Part shown: piece after piece, positions 7,901-15,786 of the stretch
Layout of the letters: each line of letters begins with the position of its first letter
Position numbering within the stretch: the stretch's first letter is position 1
DNA from: Streptomyces sp. NRRL F-5630
Lineage (GTDB): Bacteria > Actinomycetota > Actinomycetes > Streptomycetales > Streptomycetaceae
Direction of reading: 5' to 3'
Length of the DNA stretch: 48,790 nt
Assembly (NCBI RefSeq): GCF_000719475.1
Contig: NZ_JOGO01000048.1
Coordinates: 1-48,790 of the forward strand
The notes under the pieces: generated by a model
Seen by the model: the letters and a program-made list of their open reading frames with translations, nothing else
Told to the model about the DNA's origin: nothing
Database searches by the model: none
Translations under genes and position numbers: made by a program

Positions 7901-9027
7901 CCCTCGGCCCTCTCCGCCGCCGGTGTCTCCGCGAGCGGCTTCGCGTCGCGCGCCAGGGCCGTGAGCCGCGAGATCGCGCGGAAGTACTTCTTCCGGTAGC
8001 CGCCGTTCAGCATCTCCTCGGAGAAGAGCCGGTCGAAGGGCAGGCCCGAGGTGAGCACGGGGACCTCGCGGTCGTAGAGGCGGTCGGCGAGGACGACGAG
8101 GCGCAGCGCGGTCGACTGGTCGGGCACCGGGGCGACCCCGGTGAGGCACACCGCGTTCAGCCCGTCCGTGAGTGCCCCGTAGCGGCTCGGGTGCACGCGG
8201 GCGAGGTGGCCGAGGAGGGCGGGGAAGGCGTCGAGGCTCGCGCCCGGCGTCGCCTCCGCCGCCCGTACGACCTGCTCCTCGGTGAACGGCGCGGGCGCCT
8301 CGGGCAGGCCACGGTGCCGGTAGTCCTCGCCGTCGATGCGCAGCGCGCGGAAGTGCGCGGACAGGCCCTGGATCTCGCGCAGGAAGTCCTGCGCCGCGAA
8401 GCGGCCCTCGCCGAGCTTGCCGGGCAGCGTGTTCGATGTCGCCGCGAGTGCCACGCCCGCCTCGACGAGCCGCGCGAGCAGCGAGGAGACGAGCACCGTG
8501 TCGCCCGGGTCGTCCAGCTCGAACTCGTCGATGCACAGCAGCCGGTGACCGCTCAGCGTCGCCACGGTCTGCTGGAAGCCGAGCGCGCCGACGAGGTTCG
8601 TCAGCTCCACGAAGGTCCCGAACGCCTTCTTCTCGGGCGGCGCCTCGGTCGCGTGCCACAGCGAGGCGAGCAGGTGGGTCTTGCCGACGCCGTAGCCGCC
8701 GTCGAGGTACATCCCGCGCGGTGCGGCGGGCGCGCTCGTCCGGGCAGCACTCCGGGCAGTACGAGGAGGACGGCTCTTGCGGCCGAACCACCCGCGCCTG
8801 CCCGGGGCGGCGGGGGCCGCGCCGAGCGAGGCGGCGAACGCGGACAGTTCCCGTACCGCCTCCGCCTGGCTCGGCTGCTTCGGGTCGGGCACGTACGTGC
8901 TGAAGCGGACCGAGTCGAAACGCGGCGGCGGCACCAGCTCCGCGACCAGGCGCTCCGGGGGGACACGGGGCTCGCGGGCGCACAGCGACAGGGGCTGCGC
9001 CTCGGCCAGGGGCGTGGAGGTGGACAC
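7897..9027 (-). CDS. zapE: Cell division protein ZapE / AFG1-like ATPase
   Basis: A 376-residue P-loop ATPase of the ZapE/AFG1 family. Walker A is GGYGVGKT at 110-117 (K116), Walker B is LLCIDEFE with D167-E168, and a sensor segment 'ATSNTLPG' follows. The later 'YFRAISRL' region near the C-terminus is also typical. In other bacteria ZapE is linked to the divisome, and mitochondrial AFG1 to membrane protein quality control. Residues 75-100 are a basic, low-complexity insertion unlike the family core. The start is a GTG at 9027 with no clear ribosome site. It is 36 bp from the divergent RibD-C gene, so a leaderless transcript is possible. The gene is coupled to the small CxxC protein. Confidence 0.85.
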   Translation of the reverse strand: MSTSTPLAEAQPLSLCAREPRVPPERLVAELVPPPRFDSVRFSTYVPDPKQPSQAEAVRELSAFAASLGAAPAAPGRRGWFGRKSRPPRTARSAARTSAPAAPRGMYLDGGYGVGKTHLLASLWHATEAPPEKKAFGTFVELTNLVGALGFQQTVATLSGHRLLCIDEFELDDPGDTVLVSSLLARLVEAGVALAATSNTLPGKLGEGRFAAQDFLREIQGLSAHFRALRIDGEDYRHRGLPEAPAPFTEEQVVRAAEATPGASLDAFPALLGHLARVHPSRYGALTDGLNAVCLTGVAPVPDQSTALRLVVLADRLYDREVPVLTSGLPFDRLFSEEMLNGGYRKKYFRAISRLTALARDAKPLAETPAAERAEG

Positions 9028-9063
9028 GAGTACCCACTGTAAGCGCCGTGCGAGACTGCCGGT

Positions 9064-9849
9064 ATGCGACGCCTGTTCCCCGTGACCGACCCGGCCCCGA
9101 GCACGGCCGCCACCGCGCGCGAGTGGTCGCTCGCCGAGCTGGCCGCCCTGTACGCCTACCCCGAGCCGTTGCCCGAGGCCGGTGTCCTGCGCGCCAACAT
9201 GGTCACGACCCTCGACGGAGCGGCCTTCCACGAGGGCCGCTCGCAGGGCATCTCGGGAGCGGCCGACATGCGGGTCTTCGGCGTGCTGCGGGCGCTGGCG
9301 GACGTCATCGTGGTCGGCGCCGAGACAGCGCGCCAGGAGCGGTACCGTCCCGCGAAGGCGCGCGAGGCGTTCGCCGCCGCGCGCGCGGAGCGCGGGCAGG
9401 CGCCCGCCGCGGCGATCGCGGTCGTCTCGGCCTCGCTCGACCTCGACTTCAGCCTGCCCCTCTTCACCGCGCCCGTCGTCCCCACGCTCGTGCTCACCGG
9501 CGCGGAGGCTCCCGCCGAGCGGGTCGCCGCGGCGCGGAAGGCGGGCGCCGAGGTCGTCGTGGCGGGGAGCGGCCGGGGCGCCGATCCGGCCCGCCTGCGC
9601 GCCGAACTCGCCGCGCGCGGCCTGCGCCGCCAGCTCGCCGAGGGCGGCCCCCGCCTGCTCGGCGCGCTCATCGCCGCCGACACGCTCGACGAGCTGTGCC
9701 TCACCGTCTCCCCGTTCCTCACGGCGGGCGAGGCGAGCCGCATCGCCCACGCGCCCCTGGCCCTGCCGACCCCCGCCCGGCTGCGCCCCGCCTCGATCCT
9801 CACGGAGGACGGCTTCCTCTTCACGCGGTACGTGCGGGAGACGGCCTGA
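9064..9849 (+). CDS. RibD C-terminal-type pyrimidine reductase family protein
   Basis: A 261-residue protein with the RibD C-terminal (dihydrofolate reductase-like) fold: 'VLRANMVTTLDGAA', 'DVIVVGAETARQERY', the nucleotide-binding 'EGGPRLLGALI' and the closing 'TRYV'. Family members reduce a ribosylaminopyrimidine or similar substrate with NAD(P)H. There is no deaminase domain, so it need not be a riboflavin enzyme. The ATG lacks a good ribosome site, which fits a leaderless mRNA. It is divergent from zapE and ends in a shared hairpin with the transporter gene. Confidence 0.8.
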   Translation: MRRLFPVTDPAPSTAATAREWSLAELAALYAYPEPLPEAGVLRANMVTTLDGAAFHEGRSQGISGAADMRVFGVLRALADVIVVGAETARQERYRPAKAREAFAAARAERGQAPAAAIAVVSASLDLDFSLPLFTAPVVPTLVLTGAEAPAERVAAARKAGAEVVVAGSGRGADPARLRAELAARGLRRQLAEGGPRLLGALIAADTLDELCLTVSPFLTAGEASRIAHAPLALPTPARLRPASILTEDGFLFTRYVRETA

Positions 9850-9866
9850 GGCGCGCGACACGCGAC

Positions 9867-9902
9867 GGGGCGGGCCGCCCCGGGAAGGAAGCGGCCCGCC
9901 CC
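9867..9902. terminator. Bidirectional terminator hairpin
   Basis: A perfect 12-bp inverted repeat (9867-9878 with 9891-9902) separated by 12 bases lies between the convergent RibD-C and transporter genes. Confidence 0.8.
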
Positions 9903-9919
9903 CACGGCTCAGCGGTCCG

Positions 9920-11206
9920 TCACAGGTGCACCGCCGCCGTCACCACGAAGCCCCCGAGCGCCACGAACCACACGTACGGCAGCGTGCGGACCATCACCTG
10001 CTGCGGGCTCACGCCCGCGTACTGCGCGGACCACACCGTCTGCGTGCTCGTCGGGTCCGCGACGCCGAAGACCTGGTTGTACGAGGCCGTGATGCCCAGC
10101 ACCGCGATCGCCGGGTAGATCCCGGTCGCGATGAGCACGCCCGCGATGCCGGCCCCGAGCCCGTACACGTTGAGCGGACCCCGGTACAGGCACAGCGGCA
10201 CGAGCAGCGCGAAGACCACGACGAACAGCACCGGGTTCTCGGGTGTGACCGCGCGCACGAGCGGTTCGAGCGCGTCGATCGCGCCCGGCAGCTTCACCGC
10301 GGCGAGCAGGATGCCGATCGCGACGAACAGTGTCATCGGCGCCGCGGCGACCTCGAAGCCGTTGTAGAGCGTGCGCAGCAGGCGCCGGTTCATCTCGCCG
10401 GGCCGCGTCGTCGTCACGAGCGCGTAGAGCACCCCCGCGAGCAGCGAGGGGATGATCGCGATGTCGAAGCCGAGCGCGAGGACGAGGGGGACGAGCGGCG
10501 TGAGCAGCGCGTACCACGGCGCGTCGCCCAGCTCGGCGCGCCGCCGTGCCGCCTTCGAGCGCGGGGCCTCCGTACGGAAGGCCCAGGCGTGCTCGACACC
10601 CCGGCGCCGCGACTCGACCAGCACGAACATCACGGCCGCGAAGAGCGCGAACGGGAAGAGCTGGATCATGAAGTGGCGCACGTCGTGGACCGGCATGTCC
10701 AGCGCGCTGGAGAAGAACTGCCACACCGGCAGCTCGAACGGCATCCCGGCGGCGATGCCCATGAGGATCGTCCCCGCCGCCGTGACCTTCGGGATGCCGA
10801 CGGCGATCATCGCGGGGATGCCGATGATGCCCGCGAGCATCGCGGCGGGCGCGGAGCCGGTCACCGTGCCGATGAGCGTCGAGACGACGAGGACGCCGAG
10901 CGCGACGACCGTGGGCCGGTCCCCGCCGAACTCGACGATCTTGCGGACCAGGGTCCCCGCGATGCCGGTCTCGTCGAGCAGCTTGCCGAGCCACGAGCCG
11001 AGCAGGATCGCGATCATCGTCGCGGCGAGCGCCGGGGCGCCCTCCTGGAGCACGGTGTCGAGGACGCTGTCCTTGCCGGTGAGCGGCGCGCCCGAGACGA
11101 GCGCGATGACGACACCGAGCAGGACGAGCGCGAACGCGGTGGGGAGCTTGCGGGTGAGCATCGCGGCGACACCGGCCGCCATGACGAGCAGGATGATGAT
11201 GCCCAT
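9920..11206 (-). CDS. Ion-transporter-superfamily permease (CitMHS/GntP/DctM-like)
   Basis: A 428-residue membrane protein with about 10-12 hydrophobic segments in two similar halves, as in the ion transporter superfamily that includes citrate-Mg, gluconate (GntP) and large TRAP subunits. A family-like segment is 'LIGTVTGSAPAAMLAGIIG', a probable re-entrant, substrate-binding turn. A cytoplasmic basic loop around residues 200-235 separates the halves. It is the last gene of the LacI-controlled unit and begins 3 bp after the stop of the HExxH protein, so it most likely imports the organic acid or lactam-like substrate used by that pathway. The exact substrate cannot be read. Confidence 0.7.
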   Translation of the reverse strand: MGIIILLVMAAGVAAMLTRKLPTAFALVLLGVVIALVSGAPLTGKDSVLDTVLQEGAPALAATMIAILLGSWLGKLLDETGIAGTLVRKIVEFGGDRPTVVALGVLVVSTLIGTVTGSAPAAMLAGIIGIPAMIAVGIPKVTAAGTILMGIAAGMPFELPVWQFFSSALDMPVHDVRHFMIQLFPFALFAAVMFVLVESRRRGVEHAWAFRTEAPRSKAARRRAELGDAPWYALLTPLVPLVLALGFDIAIIPSLLAGVLYALVTTTRPGEMNRRLLRTLYNGFEVAAAPMTLFVAIGILLAAVKLPGAIDALEPLVRAVTPENPVLFVVVFALLVPLCLYRGPLNVYGLGAGIAGVLIATGIYPAIAVLGITASYNQVFGVADPTSTQTVWSAQYAGVSPQQVMVRTLPYVWFVALGGFVVTAAVHL

Positions 11207-11209
11207 GAC

Positions 11210-11821
11210 TTACTTCTCTCTGGCCGACGGCGCCGGGGCGGGCGCGGGGGCGGTGCAGGACGCGGCGAGCGCGGCGGACAGCAGGAGGGGGCTGCGGCCG
11301 AGACCGCAGACGGTGCGCGCGTAGGCGTGGGCGGCGAGTTCCTCGGCACCCGCGACGTGCGCGGGCACGCGCAGCCGCCCGAGACGCAGCGCGGTGTGCC
11401 CGAGCGCGCGCTTGAGCGCGGCCCGCTCGGGGCCGTGGTGGAGCCGCTCGTGCACGGCCTCGTGGGCGAGCGCGGCGGCCCGTACCGAACCGGCGGGGAA
11501 CCACTCGCGCCAGCCGTGCCGGGCCACGAGCCGCTCGGCGGCGGCGATCGCGTCGGTGTACAGCTCCACCGCGCGCGGGCGCGAGGTGTAGCGCGCGAGG
11601 AGCCCGCGCTCCAGACCGCCCGTGCGCTCCACGACATGCGCGGGAACGGGCGACGGGGTGCGCGCCAGCTCGGCGCCGAAGCGGTCCGCCGCCTCGGCCC
11701 AGCGCCGCAGCACGGCGGGGTCGCGGTGCGCGTGCAGCGGCAGCGAGGCGAGGAAGCGGGCCCCGTAGGTGAGGTCGTCCACGGTCGAGAGCTCTTCGGC
11801 CCTCACGGTCGCGGTGTTCAT
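11210..11821 (-). CDS. Unrecognised small protein with HEAVH motif
   Basis: A 203-residue, mostly helical, His/Arg-rich protein that I do not recognise. It contains H120-E-A-V-H124, which matches the HExxH zinc motif, and about 36 residues later an acidic pair E160-E161 in 'EELAAHAYA'. This spacing could suit a zincin-like site, but there is no other support for protease activity. The end is an Ala-Pro run. Its ATG overlaps the hydantoinase stop by 4 bp and it ends 3 bp before the transporter start, so it belongs to the same translationally coupled unit. It may be an enzyme subunit taking the place of the missing HyuB partner; that is inference. Confidence 0.65.
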   Translation of the reverse strand: MNTATVRAEELSTVDDLTYGARFLASLPLHAHRDPAVLRRWAEAADRFGAELARTPSPVPAHVVERTGGLERGLLARYTSRPRAVELYTDAIAAAERLVARHGWREWFPAGSVRAAALAHEAVHERLHHGPERAALKRALGHTALRLGRLRVPAHVAGAEELAAHAYARTVCGLGRSPLLLSAALAASCTAPAPAPAPSAREK

Positions 11822-13947
11822 GAGCGCTCCTCCACGAGGGCCACGACCCGCTCGTCCGCCGGGCGCCCCTCCAGTTCGGTACGGGCCAGGGCGAGCAGCG
11901 GCTGGGGGTCGAGCACCCCGGAGAGGTCCGCGATCCGCGAGCCGATGAGCAGCCGCAGCGCCGGGGCGCGCACCCCGCCGTCCCCGTACGCCGTGGACGC
12001 GTCCACGAGCGTCGCGAGGGTGTGCGCGGCGGCGCCCACGGTCGTCGTCTCGATCCGCGCGTCGGGCGCGTGCAGCCGTATGACGCCGTCGGCGTCCACG
12101 ACCCGGACGGGGTGTCTCGTGCCGCGCAGCCTGCGGTGCTTCTCGGTCCCGTAGACGGTGTACGCGTCCGTGCGGGCCAGCTCGCGCACCTCGCCGCGCG
12201 GTGCCTTCAGGCTCGTCGCCGCGAGGCGCAGCCGCTCCTCGTCGTCGGCGCGGTGGGCGCGGTCCTGGGTGCGCAGTTCGGTGGCTCCCGTCGCGACCGC
12301 CCGCACGGTGCTGGTCTGCGGATCGACGGTCACCTCGACCTCGACCGCGTCGGCCGCCGCGCCCTGCGCGACGACGGCCCGCTCGGCCTCGGCCCGTACC
12401 GCGAGGATGTCCTCCTGGCCCGCGCCGGGGATGATCCGCTCGACCTGCTCGCGCACGAGCGCGAGCGCGACGCCGATCGGGCTGATGACCTCGTGGTGGC
12501 GCGCGAGCCTGCCTTCGAGGCCGGTCGCGGCGGCGAGGTGCGGCGTGACCGAGGCGGCGCCGCCGCCCCCGCCGACGAGCAGGACCGCGTCCTCGTCGAG
12601 CCGGTAGTCCGAGATCATCGCGTCCACGACCTCGCGCACCCGCGCGGTGCCCGCGTCGAGGACCGCCGTCGCGGCGCCGTCCACGTCGGTGCCGAGCGCG
12701 GCGGCGAGCGGCGCGAGTGCCGTACGGGCCGTCTCGCGGTCCGCGTGCGCGAAGTCGTCCTCGGGGACGCGGCCGAGCGCGTTCGCCGCGCACGTCATGG
12801 TGAGCGCGTACCGGCCGCCCGCCGCGTCGATCACGACGTGGTCGTCCGCGTCGTCGGGTGTCGGGCGCATCGTGGCGAGCCGCGCGTCCGCCAGCTCGCC
12901 CGGCGCGGCGAAGCACGCGTAGGGGAGGCCCGCGATGTGCGCGCTGCGCGGGCCGACCATGGTCACCTTGCCGCCGTCCAGCCGTACCATCGAGCCGCCG
13001 CCGACCCCCACGGTGCGCACGTCGAGCGCCGACAGGTACGAGGTCTTGCCGAGCAGCGTCGCGTGCCGTACCGCGACCTTGCCGCGCCGCACCACGCTGA
13101 TGTCCGTCGACGTACCGCCGGTCTCCAGGAAGACCCCCTCGCTGACCCGCTCCTGCATGAGCGCGCCCGCGACCCCGGCCGCCGGGCCCGAGAGCACGGT
13201 GAGCAGCGGGCGGCGGCGCATCTCGTCGAGCGACATGACGCCGCCGTCGCAGCGCATCACCATGAGCGGCGCCTCGACGCCCGCCTTCGTGATCGCCGCG
13301 TCCACGAGGTCGGCCGTCGCGAACATGCGCGGCAGGATCGCCGCGTTGACGACGGCGGTGCGGGTCCGCTTCTGGAGCCCGTAGAGGGAGGTGATGTCGT
13401 GCGCGGCGGTCATCGGGACGCCGCGCGCGGCGGCGGCCTCGCGCACCGCGTCCTCGCCCTCGGGGCGGTCCACGCTGAAGGGCTGGCTCGCGACGATCAC
13501 CTCGGCGCCGCCCCGGACGACCTCGTCCACGGCGCGCTCGACCGCGGCGCGGTCCTCGGGGTCGGCGACGTGCGCGTAGACGAGGGGGAAGCGCTTGCCG
13601 GGGATCAGCTCGGTCTTCGCGAGCGAGGCGAGGCGCTTGGTGAAGAGCGCGCCGGCGCCGCCGCCGAGGCCGACGAGCCCGACGGTCGCCACATCGCCCT
13701 CCAGCAGGGCGTTGGTAGCCTGTGTCGTGCCGTGGGCCAGGAAGGACACGTCCTTGGCGGTGTGCCCGGTCTCGGTGAGCAGCTTGTCGAGCGCCGTCAC
13801 GATGCCGTGCGCGACCCCGTCCTCGTGATGGTGGCTGGTCGGGACCTTCACCTGGCCGACGAGGGCGAGCGTCGCGCTGTCCACGGCGACGGCGTCGGTG
13901 AAGGTTCCGCCCACGTCGATGCCGACGCGGATGCGGTGGGTGGTCAT
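11818..13947 (-). CDS. Hydantoinase/oxoprolinase family protein (HyuA-type)
   Basis: A 709-residue protein of the HyuA/5-oxoprolinase A family. The N-terminal actin-like ATP site is 'VGIDVGGTFTDAVAVD' (residues 8-23), followed by 'LAHGTTQATNALLEG' and the central hydantoinase_A domain with 'ETGGTSTDISVVRRG' and 'VGVGGGSMVRLDGGKV'. Near residue 450 comes the second glycine-rich loop 'LLVGGGGGAASV'. These proteins couple ATP hydrolysis to opening of lactam or hydantoin rings, or to acetone-type carboxylation, normally with a HyuB-type subunit. No HyuB gene is present here. A near-perfect ribosome site AAGGAGGT precedes the ATG. The gene follows the FAD oxidoreductase and an intervening hairpin, and its stop overlaps the next gene. 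Confidence 0.85.
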   Translation of the reverse strand: MTTHRIRVGIDVGGTFTDAVAVDSATLALVGQVKVPTSHHHEDGVAHGIVTALDKLLTETGHTAKDVSFLAHGTTQATNALLEGDVATVGLVGLGGGAGALFTKRLASLAKTELIPGKRFPLVYAHVADPEDRAAVERAVDEVVRGGAEVIVASQPFSVDRPEGEDAVREAAAARGVPMTAAHDITSLYGLQKRTRTAVVNAAILPRMFATADLVDAAITKAGVEAPLMVMRCDGGVMSLDEMRRRPLLTVLSGPAAGVAGALMQERVSEGVFLETGGTSTDISVVRRGKVAVRHATLLGKTSYLSALDVRTVGVGGGSMVRLDGGKVTMVGPRSAHIAGLPYACFAAPGELADARLATMRPTPDDADDHVVIDAAGGRYALTMTCAANALGRVPEDDFAHADRETARTALAPLAAALGTDVDGAATAVLDAGTARVREVVDAMISDYRLDEDAVLLVGGGGGAASVTPHLAAATGLEGRLARHHEVISPIGVALALVREQVERIIPGAGQEDILAVRAEAERAVVAQGAAADAVEVEVTVDPQTSTVRAVATGATELRTQDRAHRADDEERLRLAATSLKAPRGEVRELARTDAYTVYGTEKHRRLRGTRHPVRVVDADGVIRLHAPDARIETTTVGAAAHTLATLVDASTAYGDGGVRAPALRLLIGSRIADLSGVLDPQPLLALARTELEGRPADERVVALVEERS

Positions 13948-13994
13948 GGTCTGGGCACCTCCTTGTGCTGGGTCGGCGCTTGCGTGGGCGGTGG

Positions 13995-14028
13995 GCCGGG
14001 CGGGACAGGTGGAGCTGTCCCGCCCGGC
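13995..14028 (-). terminator. Intra-operon hairpin between FAD oxidoreductase and HyuA genes
   Basis: A perfect 14-bp stem (13995-14008 with 14015-14028) has a 6-base loop. It lies between the FAD oxidoreductase stop and the hydantoinase start. It could be an attenuating terminator or an mRNA-stabilising structure rather than a full stop. Confidence 0.65.
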
Positions 14029-14082
14029 GGTCTCCGCCCCGGGTGACCGGGCGCGCCATGGAGCTTCCCGGGCCCGGTGGGG

Positions 14083-15693
14083 TCAGTAGCCGCGTACCTC
14101 CGGCCAGTGCCGCTCGACGCCCGCCCGGTCGAGGAGCCCCGCGAAGTCCGCGAAGCGCCCCTCGTCCGCCTGCACCTCGCGCGGCGTCAGGTCCGCGTCC
14201 AGGCAGTGCGCCGCGAGCGCGCCCGCGACCTCGCCGATGTTCCACTCGACGGGGTGCAGCCGGTAGCAGCCGTTCGTGATGTGCGTCGTGCCGATGTTCT
14301 TGCCGGCCGGGAGCAGGTTGCGCACGCGGCGCGGCACGAGTGCGCCGAGCGGGATCTCGAAGGGCACCGAGCCGATGTCGATGTAGTTGTCGCCGCCCGT
14401 CGAGGGGTGCAGGTCGATGCGGTAGCTGCCGACGCCGACCGAGTCCGGGTAGCGCGTGCCGCCGGTCGGACCCACGAGGTCTATCGCCACGTCGTGCTCG
14501 GTGACGGTCGTGACGGCCTTGATGCGCCGCGACTCGCGCACGTACGGGGCCTTCGCGAGCCCGTCCTCGGTGCCCATGACGTCGGGGCGCGGGCGCAGCC
14601 CGGGGAAGCCCTTGCCGCCGTCCGCGCGCGGCGCCTCGGTCTGGAGCCAGTACAGGACGGAGAGCGAGAGCTGCCTGGCCTCGCGGACCGCCTCGGCGGT
14701 GGTCTTCTCGCCGCCGCCGATCAGGGGCTTGAGCCAGTAGTCGTTGAGCGGCCAGTTGACGAGCGTGATGTCGGAGCCGAAGGCGCCCTCGCGGTGCAGC
14801 TTGCGGGCGAGGATGCGCCGGAAGCCGAAGAGTTCCTTGTCCCCCGCGTCGGCCGACTGGTCGGCGCTCACCGCGAGCGGGTCCTGCTCCGGGTTCGGCA
14901 CGAAGGTACGGGGCACGGCCTCCAGGCTGCGCGGGTCGGGCGCGAGGAAGCCGAGGAGCGGGCCCGGCCAGAAGTCCGGCCGGTAGGCGCGCCAGAAGTC
15001 GTAGTCGGCGGGCTTCTCGATCGTGTGGTCCTCGCCCTCGTGGTACGAGAGCGCGAAGCAGAAGGTGATGCCCTGCTGGTTGAGCGGGTCGGCCTGCTCG
15101 GGCGCGTGCGGCTCGCCGGTCTCGGCGCGCGACTCGGCGCCCAGCACGTGCTCCACGTCCGCGAGTTCGAGCAGCTCACCGGTCTCGGTCGCGTCGAGCA
15201 CGTACGGCGCCGTGAGCGTGCGGCGCCCGCCGTCGCGCAGGTTCTCGACCGTCACGGATGTGACGGTGTCGCCCTCCGTCGTGGCGGCGACGGGGCGGTG
15301 CTCGGTGAGCAGCGTGAGGAGCCCGGCGGAGCGGTACGGGGCGAGCATCCCCTCCAGCGCCGCGAGTCCCGCGCGCGGCTCGGCGCACAGCTTGCTCACG
15401 CGCCCGGCGCCCGGGTTGAGCGCCGGCTGCGCCGCCGCCTCCGCGCGCAGCGGGTACAGCTCGCGGTAGTAGTCGCGGATCGCCTCGCGCAGCGCGCGGT
15501 ACGAGGCCGTGACGCCGAACTGCTCGACCCACGGGTGCTCGTCCGGGGGCACGGCCTGCGAGGTGAGCTGGCCGCCGACCCAGTCGGTCTCTTCGGTCAG
15601 GACGACGGTGCGCCCCGCCCGGCAGGCGGCGAGGGCGGCGGCGACGCCGCCGAGGCCCCCGCCGACGACGAGGATGTCCGGTTGGCTGGTCAC
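14083..15693 (-). CDS. FAD-dependent oxidoreductase (FAD_oxidored family)
   Basis: A 536-residue flavoprotein. The N-terminal dinucleotide fold is clear: 'DILVVGGGLGGVAAALAA' (GxGxxG-type, residues 6-23), with 'ETDWVGGQLTSQ' just after. The second FAD contact near the C-terminus is 'LLPAGKNIGTTHITNGCYRL'. The sequence 'VLDATETGELLELADV' is typical of the family Pfam calls FAD_oxidored, whose members occur in carbohydrate and small-molecule catabolic loci with mostly unknown reactions. A GGAGA ribosome site overlaps the edge of a 9-bp tandem repeat. It is the first structural gene after the LacI regulator. There is no signal peptide, so it acts in the cytoplasm. The substrate is unknown. Confidence 0.8.
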   Translation of the reverse strand: MTSQPDILVVGGGLGGVAAALAACRAGRTVVLTEETDWVGGQLTSQAVPPDEHPWVEQFGVTASYRALREAIRDYYRELYPLRAEAAAQPALNPGAGRVSKLCAEPRAGLAALEGMLAPYRSAGLLTLLTEHRPVAATTEGDTVTSVTVENLRDGGRRTLTAPYVLDATETGELLELADVEHVLGAESRAETGEPHAPEQADPLNQQGITFCFALSYHEGEDHTIEKPADYDFWRAYRPDFWPGPLLGFLAPDPRSLEAVPRTFVPNPEQDPLAVSADQSADAGDKELFGFRRILARKLHREGAFGSDITLVNWPLNDYWLKPLIGGGEKTTAEAVREARQLSLSVLYWLQTEAPRADGGKGFPGLRPRPDVMGTEDGLAKAPYVRESRRIKAVTTVTEHDVAIDLVGPTGGTRYPDSVGVGSYRIDLHPSTGGDNYIDIGSVPFEIPLGALVPRRVRNLLPAGKNIGTTHITNGCYRLHPVEWNIGEVAGALAAHCLDADLTPREVQADEGRFADFAGLLDRAGVERHWPEVRGY

Positions 15694-15706
15694 AAGCTCT
15701 CCTAGT

Positions 15707-15758
15707 GGTGCGGGTGGTGCGGGTGGTGCGGGTGGTGCGGGTGGTGCGGGTGGTGCGG
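15707..15758. repeat. 9-bp tandem repeat GGTGCGGGT, 5.8 copies
   Basis: Five perfect copies run from 15707 to 15751 and a 7-base partial copy follows. The array fills much of the 93-bp gap between the LacI gene stop and the FAD oxidoreductase start, and begins 14 bp from the latter's start codon. Confidence 0.95.
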
Positions 15759-15786
15759 TGCCACGGGTACGGGGTCCGTCGGCGCG

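Noticed and set aside
9182..12154. Long plus-strand frame across the transporter region
   Set aside because: Arg/His/Asp repeats of a shadow frame; the minus-strand transporter and HEAVH genes fit coupling and membrane topology.
12022..14046. Long plus-strand open frame opposite the hydantoinase gene
   Set aside because: It is the antisense of a clear HyuA coding region, Arg/Ala/Gly/His-rich, with no domain or ribosome site; long antisense frames are normal at this GC content.
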